This document shows, piece by piece, positions 29,856 to 43,189 of a stretch of DNA of 64,000 bases. This DNA is from Bugula neritina. Lineage: Eukaryota; Bryozoa; Gymnolaemata; Cheilostomatida; Bugulidae. The stretch is taken from the NCBI GenBank assembly GCA_964035545.1, contig OZ037771.1:15111789-15175788 (forward strand), given 5' to 3'. The notes below the pieces were generated by a model. It was given only the letters and a program-made list of their open reading frames with translations, was not told the DNA's origin and searched no databases. Made by a program: the position numbers and the translations under genes. Every line of letters begins with the position of its first letter. Positions within the stretch are counted from its first letter, which is position 1.

Positions 29856-31301
29856 CTGCAATGACATTAAAGCATGTTGGAAGCTCAACCACCAAACATG
29901 TAAAACCCAAGCAGTAATATTTAACAGCATATAAACTGACTTCATCATGCTTTTTAGGGTGGAAAATGATCATTTTGAAAACATAACCATGCATTTAGTC
30001 TAAAACAATATTAAAAAGTTGGTTTTTGTCTTTTACAAAGACAAGTATTAGTTAAAACATTTAGCAGATTCACTTGTTTACTCACCTTAGAGACGTATGA
30101 TAGACCTATCGGATATGTGGTAAATTCTCACTAGCGTTCACAAGCTATGCAATGCTCACTCTTTCAAAACAAAACCGAGATGACAGATAAATAGGCAAAA
30201 GCATTTCTCAATGGACAGAGTTTAGCGAGAACAAACAAATCAACAGGCAACTCAGGAGAAAAGATCCGAGAACCAAGACATGTGAAACGCTGAAAAGCTT
30301 CAGATTACGAGTAAAGTTACATTGGTCAATATACTCAAAGTTTGTGGACATTTGATTTCACTACTTGCTTTTGAATACCTTCATTACTAAGTATTTTACT
30401 GTTGCCACCAATGAACAAGATTGAGTTGGTTATTCATCATGATTACTCAACTTCACAAGCATCACCTTTTCTGGATGCCCTATAAATAAAGGTATATAGC
30501 ACACTTGCTAAAACTGGTGCTTTTAAGGAAGTGGACACCCTTTTCGTGAGAAAGTCAGAGGAAAATGCTCAATACATCAGTTTGAGCCGAGATAGAGAGA
30601 AAATTCAACCCAGACAGCAGCCTTCTGGTTACTTACTAAGTTTTATAGTCAATTCGGCAGCATGTTTTAGCTTTTTAGTTTTACCTATAATAAACATTGT
30701 ATACAGGAAAATATAGTAATGATACTAAAAGGTAAGCTGGTTGAGCACAAGGGTTGCGAATTACTTAAAAAACATGCGACCGCTAGTTTCCTGTGTAATA
30801 AGTTGAATCTATAGATAATTACTAAGTAAAACTTGTACATGAAGTGATATTTGTAACAAATGAGTTTTGACATTTTGCTCAATTTTATGCCGTGTAATAG
30901 CTATTATATTAAATTAGTGTTTATAAAATTAAATTGTATTTTTGATAGAATAATTCTAGACTGAGTTTAAATTGAACAATTAAAACAAACTCTATCAAAG
31001 TAAATTGAGATATTTTTTCCAATAATTTCGCAATAAATTCTCAACGCATCTATGAATGCTGAAAAGATTAAAGTTGTTTTGATTATTGCTATCGCATTGA
31101 GTAGGGATGACGCAATAAAATAAACATCAGCTGGCTATAAATGAGTCGCTATAAACATAGTTATATACAACTGTAAATGAAATGATCCGTAATATAGTGC
31201 TTAGTATGTCAGCAAAGTAAATGTAACAACAAACTACTAGAAAAATCATGTAGTTTCTAGAATTATCAGCAGAAGAAATAGCGGAAACTCCTGGCAAAAT
31301 T

Positions 31302-34300
31302 TCAATACAGAGCTCCGTGTTTGCTCGTCGCAAACAGTTTGCTTCGTTGACTGTGTCTATCTTCTACTATCTTGTCTCTACTGGGTAAGAGGGGTTCTTC
31401 TGACGGACACTGGGACACATCTAGGGTGCTGTCAGTCATCAGGGGTGTCCCGGGGGACTTAGACTTAGAGTCTTCACTGCACGTAGGTAAGTCTATGTTA
31501 GTCGTACTCAACTCCATTGACTTCTCATCATCTCCCAAGTCTTGACTTGTAGATTTGTGTCTATGAAAAGCCTTAGCTACAACTTGACCTAGTTTTGACC
31601 TAATTATCTTTGCATGGGAAGAATGGTGGTTAGGCTTGCTCTCCGCCTCAAACGCCTCTTCACCCGAACTGCCAAAAGACTCAGTCTGAGTTGATAAAAG
31701 AGTCGGTCTATTGGATAAATTATTTTTTTTGTTTACACAATAACCAAAAGTAATTTTTCTACCCACTTCCCATCTTTTAGAGCGCTTACTTCCAATTTTG
31801 TTGTTCTTCCTGTTGTAGTTGGGGATATCCATGCCATTGTTGCGCAAGACTTCAAGTAGCTCGTAGCGAAATGATGAAATATCCTGTTTGATCTCGTTCA
31901 CATCATCATCTGTCACTCCTTCCTCTATCTTACACCTCGACTTGTTCATTATGTATCTTTTGATTAGGTTTCTCATCACAACCTGTTGTTATTATAAAGA
32001 TGGTTAAACATATGTCTCAACTAGGAAAAATGGCTTAATGTTACTAAAATACTATTGGTCAATTTTCTTCTTAATCTGAATAATTATTATTAGCTTAGTC
32101 TGACTTCTTTTTAATAGTAGCTGTACAGTCACATTATTTGTCTCAAGCTAGTTATTTTCAATAAAAGTACTATACTAAATCCACACTTTACTGTAAATAA
32201 CTTGCAACCGCAATAAATTACCTGGTACTTTTTTTCTCTTTCATTTATTTTCTTTACAATTTTCTGCAATAAATAGTAGTACACACAATGTTTTATTATT
32301 CATATTTTAGTAAGCAAAATCAAATGAATTAGCCGTTTTGCTTATAATGTTTCAATTATTTAATCAACAACACAGAAATTTACAAATAAGAACAGAAAGT
32401 TTATAGTAACATAATTATTGTTAATCTGTACCACCTGTAGTACACTGTTTAGAAAGCAGTTTAAAAGGAAATCGGTATGATCATGTATTAAACATTGTTA
32501 CCTTTATGCTTTGCCATCTATTTCTTTTGTGTTTGACAGAGCATCTACATATCAACTCTTTGATATACAAAAACAGGCTTATAATAGTCTTGGGTGTTGG
32601 GATAACATTGAATGGTGCAGGCAGAGTTCCACCATCTTCAAAGTAGGTCATCCAGAGCTTAGATCTGGCAAACTTCCACTCAGTATCTTCTTGACTCTGT
32701 TTACACATAGAATATATTTTAAAAAACTATATGTAATGCAAGACACTGTATATTCAATTTCAAAGAAGCCAAACAATCTATATATAGTTGAGGTCCTTAC
32801 CGATATAATTTGGTAGGAGGTGTTCATCATGGCTATCAGCATATTGATGAGAACTATAATGGAAATGTAGCTGTAAACTCCAAACATGGTTTTACCAGCC
32901 AGTTGAGTAAAGCTGTGATCTTCCTTGAGTGTCATCGTGTCTAGTCCCACCAGACCAAACAAAGCCCAATATAGTGTCTGCATTATCTCAAATAAGCTAA
33001 AACAATGACAGAGACAATCTTTTGAAATGGCAATAAAATATTTAAACTCATGAAACATTGTCTTTGCTTGTTGATAGTGAAAATTTCTTACTCTGGGAAA
33101 AACCGTAGGAATTTGCTGTCGTTGTGATTAGGATCACACAACTCTGGTTTTGCTTCACATTCGAGCTGCCTGGACATGGAGTAGTACCAAAAAAGCTGGT
33201 TGAGCCCACAGGCAAAAGAGAAGTTGACAAGAGTGTAGATAACTCCAAATTTTGTTATGTCCACCACCATCCTACCTGTAAATTATTCATTAATGCTAAA
33301 GATATTGCAGCAGGAGACTAAATTAGTACTAAAAGTTTCATATTGGATTTGATTATCGGCATAGCTAGTCATAAATGAACTCAAGATGCATGAAAGTAGA
33401 AACCTAAAGAAACTAATTGTTTAATTGAGCCTTCAATGAAGTCTACATTCTATTTTGTTTACAACTAACATAATGATGCTATAGGTGACTCCTACTTGTC
33501 ATCATTCGCAGTTGTTATATTATTAAGAATTGAAGCAATTTGAAAATAAAAAGACAACTGACAACTTACCTAATGATATCTGTAGGGGACCAAGATATGG
33601 GTTTATTGAGAATATAAAGACTAGCTTTAAGGCACTAAATATGTTGGCCGCAGCAAACAGTGCTTCCGCAATGAGGTTCGGGTCGTATGCGTTCCAGTGC
33701 TTCCTTTCTATGTCAGCACTGGGAAGGTTAAGAGCTTTCTCTTCTTGTACCTGTCAGCAAATGCAACAGACACATGTACTGGAAGATTAACTCGTTTGAA
33801 TATATTACAGTTCAGCAAAATGAAAGCTCGGGTACAACAGTACAAGTCAACTATAATCCACAGTTCAGACAATTAAAAGCTTAAAATAAATTTTATGTTT
33901 AGGAAATGCAGCAAAATGTGTAAAATAAGAGAAAATTAATTAAATGTTCATATCAAATTATATCGGCATGGATACTGCAATAGTTTTGTGTTATCTATTC
34001 TTCAAAAAGTTGTGACCGGTAAAGATAACTTGTCCTTGAGGAGTTAAATCACAGGAGTCTTACCTTTAAGTAGGCAATGGTTCGTAGAGTTATTGTGGCA
34101 ATATATAGAGTATTTGTAGTAAAATCTAGTATGTTCCACATGTCGTGTATGTATTCTTTGAAACCAGCATTCCAAAGTTGCTTCATTTCAGACCACACCA
34201 ATCCTACAACAAAATCAATTGATGAATGAAAATCCTTCTATAAATCATCATAACTAGTCATCCCTTTAGATCTATGAAAGTCAGTTTCTACTCATTGATT

Positions 34301-37300
34301 GAAATATTATTGTCATGTTAAATGTTATTCTAGCAGTTGGTTATTCATTCATGCAGTCAATTAATCAGTCAGTCATTTAGTCAGTGAGCTTGCCAGTCAG
34401 TCAGTCAGTCAGTCAGTCAGTCAGTCAGCCAGCCAGCCAGTCAGTCAGTCAGTCAGTCAGTCAGTCAGTTAGTCAGTCAGTCAGTCAGTCAGTCAGTTAG
34501 TCAGTCAGTCAGTCAGTCAGTCAGTCAGTCAGTCAGTCAGTCAGTGGGTCAGTCAGTCACTCAGTCAGTCACTCAGTCACTCAGTCACTCAGTCATATAT
34601 ATATATAGTTACCTATAACCCAGCAAGTGATCAGCCACTCAATGACATTCGGTGTTGCTCCTCTGTACTCTGACTTCCGACCCTTGTTTGAGGAATTTGG
34701 TGAGAAATCAATTCTTTGTGAAGTGAGTATCAGCAAAACTACAACAGTGCTCGAATATGTTCAACTTCAAGAGACGTTTCCATTGTTTATGATAAAATTG
34801 TTGCTTGGTTACTAGTAAAACACCAACAGTGTTGCTTAGTTACCAGCTAGCATCAATAGTGTTGCTAGGTTACTAGCTAAACATTAACACTGTTGCTAGG
34901 TTACTAATGCATAAGATAGTAAATTGCTCACAAATTTCTGACCAATAGTAATTTGCTATATTACTGTTCACAGCAACTTGCTAAGTTGAGGTAAAAGTGT
35001 TGCTATGGTAATTAAAGTAAACATGTTCAAATTAGTAATTAAGTTTAAAGATAATAGCTTTTAAACATTTGTGCAAGAAATAATATAACTAAAAACAAAT
35101 TGACATGACAAACAATGGCTAATCATACTTACAAAGAAATATAATGTAGGAAGCACTGTGTATGATGAACTTTATGAAGGGCTTCCTCATTAGTTTGCCA
35201 AATATGGACATTGGAGCTAGAATATAGAGAATAGCCCAAAGAGGGGCAAGGACCCCTATGGTACAGATCATGAGAATTCTGTATGCTATGTGCAATCTGC
35301 GGAACCCTGGTAACCCTTCATACCAGATTGAGGCTAACAGCTGTTGGCAATGAGGATGAGCTACAAACTGATGAAACAGAACATAGACATAGACTAGCCA
35401 ATCAAAACATATTTAGGTATTAACTAATCAATCACAATATAAGTATATAGTATAAACTAGCAAATTATCAGAACATGGGTAGATATAAACAAGCCAATCG
35501 GAACAGAAGTACGTAGGTGTAAACAATTAACCAATTAAAACATAGACATAATGTTGGAAGGTTTTTTAGGTTCCATGTCATGAAAATGTAACTAGTGCCA
35601 AACTACCTCTAACTACAGTTAATCATAGTTTAATTAGCAAAACCTTTTATGGGCTTTTTGTTAGAGTTTCTATGCAAATGTATTTGTAATGTATTTATAG
35701 AAATAGAGCTAAAGCATATATTATCTAATTGGTGGAAAGAAAACTCAATACTAACTTCTTTCTGTTTATATTTAATAGCCAGTCGCAGCCGACTCAAGGT
35801 CATGACCTCTGTGTCGTCTTCACTCATTGGTGATTCGGTGTCGTGGTTGAGAATAGTTTCCAGTTCTTCAGAGCCTCTGGTCTGGTCAAGCAACTCCGTA
35901 GCAAACTCTTGGACCTGCTTAGACAGGTTCTTGTAGGTGGATTTGAATTCTGGCTCCAACTGAGCAAGAGTTCTGCAAAACAGTGTCAATGTCATATTAG
36001 TTGTCAAAATTGTTTACTCTTTATCATTTATAATTTAATAAATTTTATTGTTTATTATTTATATTTATTATTTATTAACTATTATTTATTATTTATATTT
36101 TATCAAATTGTATTGTTTATTATATATTATTTGTTGTTATATATTTGTTCTTTCTATGCTAGTGTTTGCAATTTACTGTCAGTCAATGAAGCAATAATTC
36201 TAATGACTTTAAAGTTAAATCAAATAAAAAACGAAATTAAAACAGCAGCTGTTGGTTATAACAAAACATTTTATAATGATTATCTTACCTGAGTTCCCAA
36301 CTTAACTCAAAGGCTGTTAGTATTGGGTCCCTGCTACTTAAACATATGAGGCTTGGGCTAGCCAATGCTTTGTATGCATTTATTCTTGACCTGCTTGAAA
36401 AAATTAGGAAATGATATCTAGAAGAAGTAAACTAAACTAAAGTAGCATCTGCTAACACACTAATTAGGTAATCAAAGCAATCTTTTCATATAGAGAACAA
36501 AATTCTTTGATCACTCTATGGTTTTAGTCCTAAAAATAGCATTTTGTGGCTCTACACTCACAGCTGCCAAAATAAACAATATTTTAAGGCAAAAACATGG
36601 TAAGGTTACTTTTTTATGTAACAAAGAGTTACTACAGTTTAACTCTACACAAATGAATTAGTTCACAAACAGAAAGTCTAACAAAATACTGCAGCTGAAG
36701 GAGGAGAAAAATCGACATCATATAGTATCATGTAGTATAGAATTTTAAAGATGCATTACCAAAAAAGAGTAACTCCTAATACAAGATATACACAAAATAT
36801 TGGGAGTTTCCTAAATTGCTAGACCCAAATAACGAGAATTGTGACGAAATTCACCTTGAATGACACAGAATGTCATCAGTTCTGTACGCCACGCAGTCTT
36901 TACACGGACATTGGACGTTGTGGGGCTTTGGGATCCTGTCCCCTCTTTCTAGAAGAATCTTTATGATCTCATAGTTGTCTCTGTGAGCTGCCAACATGAG
37001 TGGCGTTATGTCAGGCGTAAAGGAATCGGATTGGCTCTCTCCCAAAAATAACTGCAACAGTATTAAGTAGTTGTAAAAATAGTAAATTGTCACTATATGC
37101 ATTATTAATTATATGAATTTTCGTCTAGTTTTTAGCCACTAAAACAGCTAAAAACAAATGTCAATGTTTAGTCAAACTATGATTAGGTTAGTAATGAGTT
37201 AACTTTGCGAACTGAAAATCAAAAATTACAATGCTCACAATTTTGCATGCTAGTTCAATTTATATTGTTTAAGTTTATGTGCAGCACAATGACATTGAAA

Positions 37301-40300
37301 GAATATTTTAACAATAATTGAATAATTTTTATGCAAGACAAAATCAACCAGTGTGATCAAGCAATATAGGAAAATATTTACCCACTGTTTGTGATGATAA
37401 AGTAATGCATAAATACTTTGTAGGCACAGTGTTGAAAGATATAAATAATAAAGTTTTCTAACACATTACATATACATTTATAGTTATACAACCATTTTGA
37501 TTGTTTATTTTTATTGCTTGTGTTTAGACAAAAACTGAGATAATTTATATATATATATGTTCAAAATATGTTAGTTATATATTATATTAGGTATTGTATT
37601 TCGAATCATATCATGTCCCCACTCAAAAGTTTGTTTGTTTTTATTACTGTTTTATTTTTATACAATATTTTAAAATTTGTCAGATTTTAAAATTTATTGA
37701 ATTTCAAGTTCATTAAAGATATATTCACAGCAGCTTGAGCGTTTGTTTCACAAATATTTATTTTGAGAGGTTTTAGACTAAATAAAAAGTTGAAGTGTAT
37801 TATATATAAGGCAAAAAACAATTTAGTCAGATTTGGTGCTAAAACTTAAACCAGAGTCAAAACGATATCTTCTTTTCTGGTTTTTATATGCTAAAAAAGC
37901 TGAAGCGTTAGTAAGATTGCCATAAAACGTTAGTAAGATTGCTTATATAAAACGTCTAGCAGATTAGTTGGGACACATTTTCTGTTTTTAGTATTCATTC
38001 TCTCTACTTTCTACCAACAATATATATCTACACGATGAATATACAATCAATCATACACAGACAAACAGACAGACAAACAAATAGATATGCAGACAAACAG
38101 ACAGACAGAGAAACGAATATGCAGGCAGCAAAGTTCATATTGTTTAATACTCACGTCTTCATTAGAAGAGTTCATCTAAACCCAAGTAGTAACACAATAT
38201 TACCATGGTAATTATACAATATAATTTACAAACTAAATCATCCAACATTATAATACTGTAAAAATATATACATTACAATATTATTACTGTTATTTATGCA
38301 TTGAGAAATACAATTAACAACAACCTTCAAGGTACGATCCGTGAAACGGTTTGTTGTTCAAAAATTTTAGCAGCAAAATTGTTGAGTCAAATATTGGTTG
38401 TGTAAAAATTCAGATTCAATACAATATATAACTTAATTTATTTGTATCACGAGTGATATGTTATTTGGAGTTGTCTTTTCTTTGTTAGTTACAAGTTTGA
38501 AAGAATAGGATTATTAAGCATGAGCAGGTGTTTGAAAATCACAGAGTTTTTTTTCTGTCACAAAAGTGAAGAAAGTAGCTTCCAGTAAATGTTTATATCT
38601 TGGAGTTGTCTGATTTCTAACAATGATTATAGAGAGAAAATAGTTTCCCTCACAAGATTAAAGTGGAATTATGGATTGTCTTCCCTTTACCGTGCATTCA
38701 AGCAGTTGGCACTCTAAATATCGAAAATAGGAATGACTTCAGATTTACTTACTCTGTTATGAAAATATTTATTCTACATCCTTAAACTTGAGCATTTTTT
38801 TATGTTGGTCAAATTTACCTGGTCATACTTTATATTTAGGGAAAAAAGTTATTGGTATCGCAAGGCCTACATGAGTTGTTTGATCAAATTGACAAATAAT
38901 CTGTTTCTAGCATGCTGAAGTGGCTAAACGCTGTTGTTAATGGCATGCTAATTGGTGTAGAGTTCATGTGACTGCACAAAGTAATCAAATAAGTCAGGAG
39001 TTGTCTTATTAATGTTAGTTGGAGAGGGAATCATCTAGCTACGTATTAGTACGTGTATTCACTCTGAATGCAAACAGTTGCAAATCCTTTTTCAGATATA
39101 ATAATCAAGATAATTAATATCGACAGCATAATGAAAACAGGTTTAAGTTATGAAAGTTATTAATTTTCCAGTTATCGTTATGCTAACATACAAGTAAACT
39201 ATCAGTATCTAATTTGTCACAAAGCATAAGAAAAAATCTCAATTTCTTTTAAATTTCAAGCAATTATTTGCACTACTCTATTTGCTAACTGTGTCAGTTA
39301 ACTGCTAAAATTCACAAAATGTGCAGGAGAAATCAATGCAGTTCATTTCTTTGAATTTTGTTTTTAGTTTTTATGACAAGGCTGTTATTGCAGGTACTAC
39401 ATGGATTGGACTAGAAATTTACATTTATAAATTATGTACATATAAAAGGTAGAACCAAAATAATCAAGCTATTTCAGCGACATTACCTTAGCAAATTTTC
39501 CAAGCATGGACGCTAGCCTTTCCTAAAAACAATGAGTTTATTAACTCTGTCAAATACATTGGCTTTCAGTATGTGTATATGCGTTATGTTGTGCCGTACT
39601 ATAGAGATAGTTATATGGGGTTGGCATTAACTATATTTTAATAGTCAAGTGTGCACTTTCTACAACTGGTTGTTTAGTAGCTTTACATAGAAATACTGGA
39701 GTTATAGTAAATGAATATTGCCTGTTAGTAAATTAGAGTTCTCAGCTAAAATATTTTAGCTACAAACTCATACATCTATACGTAAATTTAAATTCTCCAA
39801 GTTTGAAACTTGTGGGTTTTTTAAATCATTTGGGTAATTGAATATTTCACACTAAATATTCCTCATCTGTATAATATTATATAATATTGCAGTTAGCAAT
39901 AATACTTGAGCAAATTGCAAGATTCTATTATAAAAGAGACATATGACACAAAGATGACCTTGAAACTGTTTCAAAACTTGCAGTGATTCAAGCATATAAA
40001 GATACAGCTGTAATGGTGCTGTACAATGACCTTGTTAGGTGACATGTGTTACAATCCCATTATCTGATTGGTTATAGAATAGTTGACCTTGACACACCTG
40101 AAGGTTCTTGTGTTTTGGAGCAGTCTGCTTGTACTTTAGCAGAAGTTCTACAGCTTCTACATTTTCCTCATTTATGGCGTGTAGCAGAGCGTCCCTCACT
40201 TCTACGTTGAAAGATAGCAGGAGCTCCATCATCTCAATATTCTCGTACTCTATGGCTATTAGGAGAGCAGATCTGCCCATTGGATCTCTGCAGTTCATGT

Positions 40301-42235
40301 TGAACAGCGAGTCCTCCTGTAAACAGACGATGAAACTCATTCAATATTCTCTCTTGGCTTGAACAGCCTGAACAGCATTTCACTTACTGGCCTTAGCACT
40401 TATTTTAATGATTTTTGTAAAGTTATAGGCAGTGAAGTTTGATGCAAAAAAAGCATTTTTAGCTTTCAAAGTATAGTAAAAACATTGAAACCATAGGCCT
40501 CATAGAAAGCTTCTGTTATTAGTGTGAAAGATCAATTTTAATTTACTCCTTTGGATAAACATGTTACATTTACAGTTTACAGTCGCTCAGTTGGAAAAAT
40601 TTTCAAAGCATCAACAAAATATTTACAACTGTTCTTTTTAGTTTTAATTCCGTATTTTTCAAAAAAAACCTTGTTTTTAATAAATTAATAATTTTTTTTT
40701 AAAAGATGTTTAAATTGTTAAATAAAGTAAAGAAATTTTTTTTTATTAATGCCATAATTTATATTATTATAATAATGTAAAAAGATTTCGCATACTTTGT
40801 ATCGTTGCAAGTTTACAAGTAGAATAATGAGGCATTTCTACAACTAAAAATATATCTTATTGCTTTGATGTAATATATTTACACACTGCATTGGTTTGAT
40901 TAAGGTTAATATTCAATTAGACTGAGATTGAACTATAGACATGGAGGAAGGTCATTCGCTCTCTTGTGTAGGAGATATGAAACTCGCTTCAACTATGTGT
41001 GTACCTTCTTAATGGCATCCCTATCAAGTACCCTTCACTCTATCAGAATAAATTGCATCGGACAACAAATCAATGTTGTTTACCTCCGGGGCTACATTCA
41101 AGACTATCTCAGTCTATCAGAGAGCTAATTAGTTAATCATTATGCAATGAAGTCAGCTATAACTGGGTTAGCTGAATTTATTTGAGGAAAAGGTTGAGAG
41201 ATCTTCTGCTCATCTGAAGAGGATTATGTACTGATACATAAATATTAATTATGACTTAGCCAATACCCATAGAGATATTTGCACTAGCATAATCATTTCA
41301 ATTACAATCAATATACATACTTATTCATTTGCGAAACTTTGTATTGCAGGTAAAACTTAAAAAAGTTGGCAATGTCAAGTCACCATTATTACAATTTATA
41401 ATAATAATATTTGAAATTTTAAGCAACTTCAAATCTATTATTTCTTTTGCCCCTATAGCATTAAATGTATCAATGTCAATAACTAAGTACTAATTATTCC
41501 TACGCTCAGCGGCTTGCTAGAAAAGTTATTATTTGAGTAGCCCAGAAAATAATGTTTTGTTATTTATTTACAGGAGGCTGAGCCGTACTACTCAATCAAG
41601 ACTTCTTTATTTAATCATTCTCTACCCAATTCAAATATTAAATATTGATATGATGTAATCTCGTTTGAGTTTTTGGACAAAAAATTAATAAGCATATGCC
41701 CTCTTACATAGCCTTAAAGATTGTTCACATGGAAAATGTTAAACATCATGGCCATAATCCAACAAAGCCCTATTATGGGTCCAAAGATAAACGTCTGGGA
41801 GAAAATACCAGGACAAAAACAAGTTTAATTAAGCTCAAAAGTATTTAGATTTAATAATAAACAGGTTTTTGTCAAAAATACATGCATTTTAGTTGTGAAT
41901 TTTATAGATTATAGCTACCACCTGTATAGAATTAGCTTAGTGAGATGGTGCACGTGCTATGCATTCATACAATTTAGAGTTGTCTTCTTTCGTGAGATTG
42001 AGCTAATACAAAGACATCTATAGCTCAGTACCTCTGACATCTCCAGGTAGTGCTTTGTGCTGGCCATGTCTCCACGTTCGACAGCGACTAGATACTGCTT
42101 CTCTTTGTTAGTCAGCGCCTCGTCCACTCTGATGGCCGTGTGCGACATCGGAAAGCCATTTTCCACGTCTGACTCGGTAAAGGAGGCTGTACCAGCAGAC
42201 AGCTGTCTCTTGTACTCTTTGTACACCTTATCCAT
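31302..42235 (-). CDS. TRPC-type transient receptor potential cation channel
   Basis: Non-selective Ca2+-permeable plasma-membrane channel subunit, by family. Exons: 42235-42032, 40316-40098, 39522-39487, 38175-38155, 37051-36855, 36390-36289, 35972-35756, 35367-35133, 34738-34613, 34203-34064, 33750-33570, 33275-33092, 32996-32801, 32696-32502, 32263-32222, 31982-31302; 2976 nt, 991 aa. Ankyrin repeats about 46-195; TRPC zinc motif H-x3-C-x-C-x2-C (H204, C208, C210, C213); TRPC segment [19 protein letters not shown] near 227-245; membrane segments about 345-670, including [12 protein letters not shown]; an outer-pore Cys pair about 599/606; pore LYWALFGL 628-635; TRP box [10 protein letters not shown] 691-700 with GGTLPAPFN; then a basic [13 protein letters not shown] helix. 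Exons 3 and 4 encode only 12 and 7 residues. The start Met is uncertain because the frame stays open upstream into a tandem repeat. The tail may be longer (see 27545-29855). Confidence 0.95.
34366..34595. repeat. (CAGT)n array in TRPC intron 9
   Basis: About 50 copies of a CAGT/CTGA tetranucleotide with few variants, inside the intron after the 34738-34613 exon. Its near edge is about 12 nt from that exon's donor. Confidence 0.95.
34800..34990. repeat. Degenerate ~37-bp repeat in TRPC intron 8
   Basis: Three to four diverged copies of a unit containing GTTGCTAGGTTACTAGCTAA and an AACACTGTTG-like stretch. Confidence 0.6.
38040..38115. repeat. Degenerate (ACAG)n array beside a TRPC microexon
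   Basis: ACAGACAAACAGACAG-type repeats lie about 40 bp downstream (minus-strand sense) of the 21-nt microexon at 38175-38155. Confidence 0.75.
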
Positions 42236-42269
42236 AGTCTTGTCTAAATGTCGGCTTTCTGGTGTGTCT

Positions 42270-42580
42270 TCTGCATTACATAGGTCTTGCTCTACACTCA
42301 GTCTACAGAGTATAGAACACAGTCTACAGTGTATAGAACTCAGTCTATACAGTGTATACGTAGAACACAGTCTACAGTGTATACGTAGAAAACAGTCTAC
42401 AGCATATAGAACTCAGTCTACAGTGTATATAGTGTAGATAATATAAATTATATATAAAGTATAAAGTACATATATAGAATTCGAAGTATAGAGTATAGAG
42501 TATAGAATAGAGTGTATAATAGAATACAGTGTATAGAATATAGATTATAAACTATAGAGTATAGAATATAATGTATAATC
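42270..42580. repeat. Degenerate CAGTCTACAGTGTATAGAA repeat at the TRPC 5' end
   Basis: Units of about 20-32 bp (CAGTCTACAGTGTATAGAAC and variants) run from about 42297 to 42430. They fade into GTATAGAATATAG repeats to about 42580. The TRPC reading frame remains open from its first Met into this array. Confidence 0.8.
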
Positions 42581-42882
42581 CACTATGCAGTTTAAGCCAA
42601 ACAAAGTTATTATATTCACATTAACATATAGTATTAGTTATGTGATAATGGCAATTATTATGGTTTTTAAAGGCCAATAAAATATGTTATTGATAAGAAT
42701 GCAAAATAGCAAGGGCATAAAATGCGCTAATTGATGTAAGCTTTTACTTCCTGCCAGATTTACTACTTCACATTTTCTTAGTCATGTATACACAGTAGGT
42801 ACCGAATGGTTCAAGTAGCATATGGTGAAAGGGCACCTTAGACAAGTTGTCATTATTACAAGCTGAATACAAGTGGTTTACT

Positions 42883-43185
42883 ATCCCACAATGCATTACA
42901 CATTGACAATCCCATAATGCAGCACATATTTACTATCCCACAATGCATTACACATTGACAATCCCATAATGCAGCACATATTTACTATCCCACAATGCAT
43001 TGCATATTTATTATCCCATAATTTATTTCATATTTACTATCCCATAATGCATTTCATATTTACTGTCCCACAATGCATTTCATATTTACTATCCCATAAT
43101 GCACTATGTGTTTACTATCTCACAATGCATTTTGTATTTACTATCCCACAATGCAGTGTCTGTTTAGTTTCCCATAATGCATTAT
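42883..43185. repeat. 26-bp tandem array with core TCCCAYAATGCA
   Basis: About 12 units of a 26-bp repeat. Each contains TCCCACAATGCAT or TCCCATAATGCAT, with a more variable remainder (ATTTACTA in most). It lies about 650-950 bp upstream of the TRPC start codon. No unique spacers, so it is not a CRISPR array. Confidence 0.9.
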
Positions 43186-43189
43186 CTCT

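Noticed and set aside
30531-30716. 61-aa plus-strand frame near a CTATAAATA box at 30480
   Set aside because: The TATA-like word is suggestive, but the frame is short, has no recognised motif and no downstream exon could be linked.
42057-42437. 126-aa plus-strand frame opposite the first TRPC exon
   Set aside because: It is the antisense shadow of a real exon that continues into a tandem repeat.
42883-43185. CRISPR array or coding repeat (a 95-aa frame crosses it)
   Set aside because: The 26-bp units are directly adjacent, and the open frame is a side effect of simple repetition without splice or start support.
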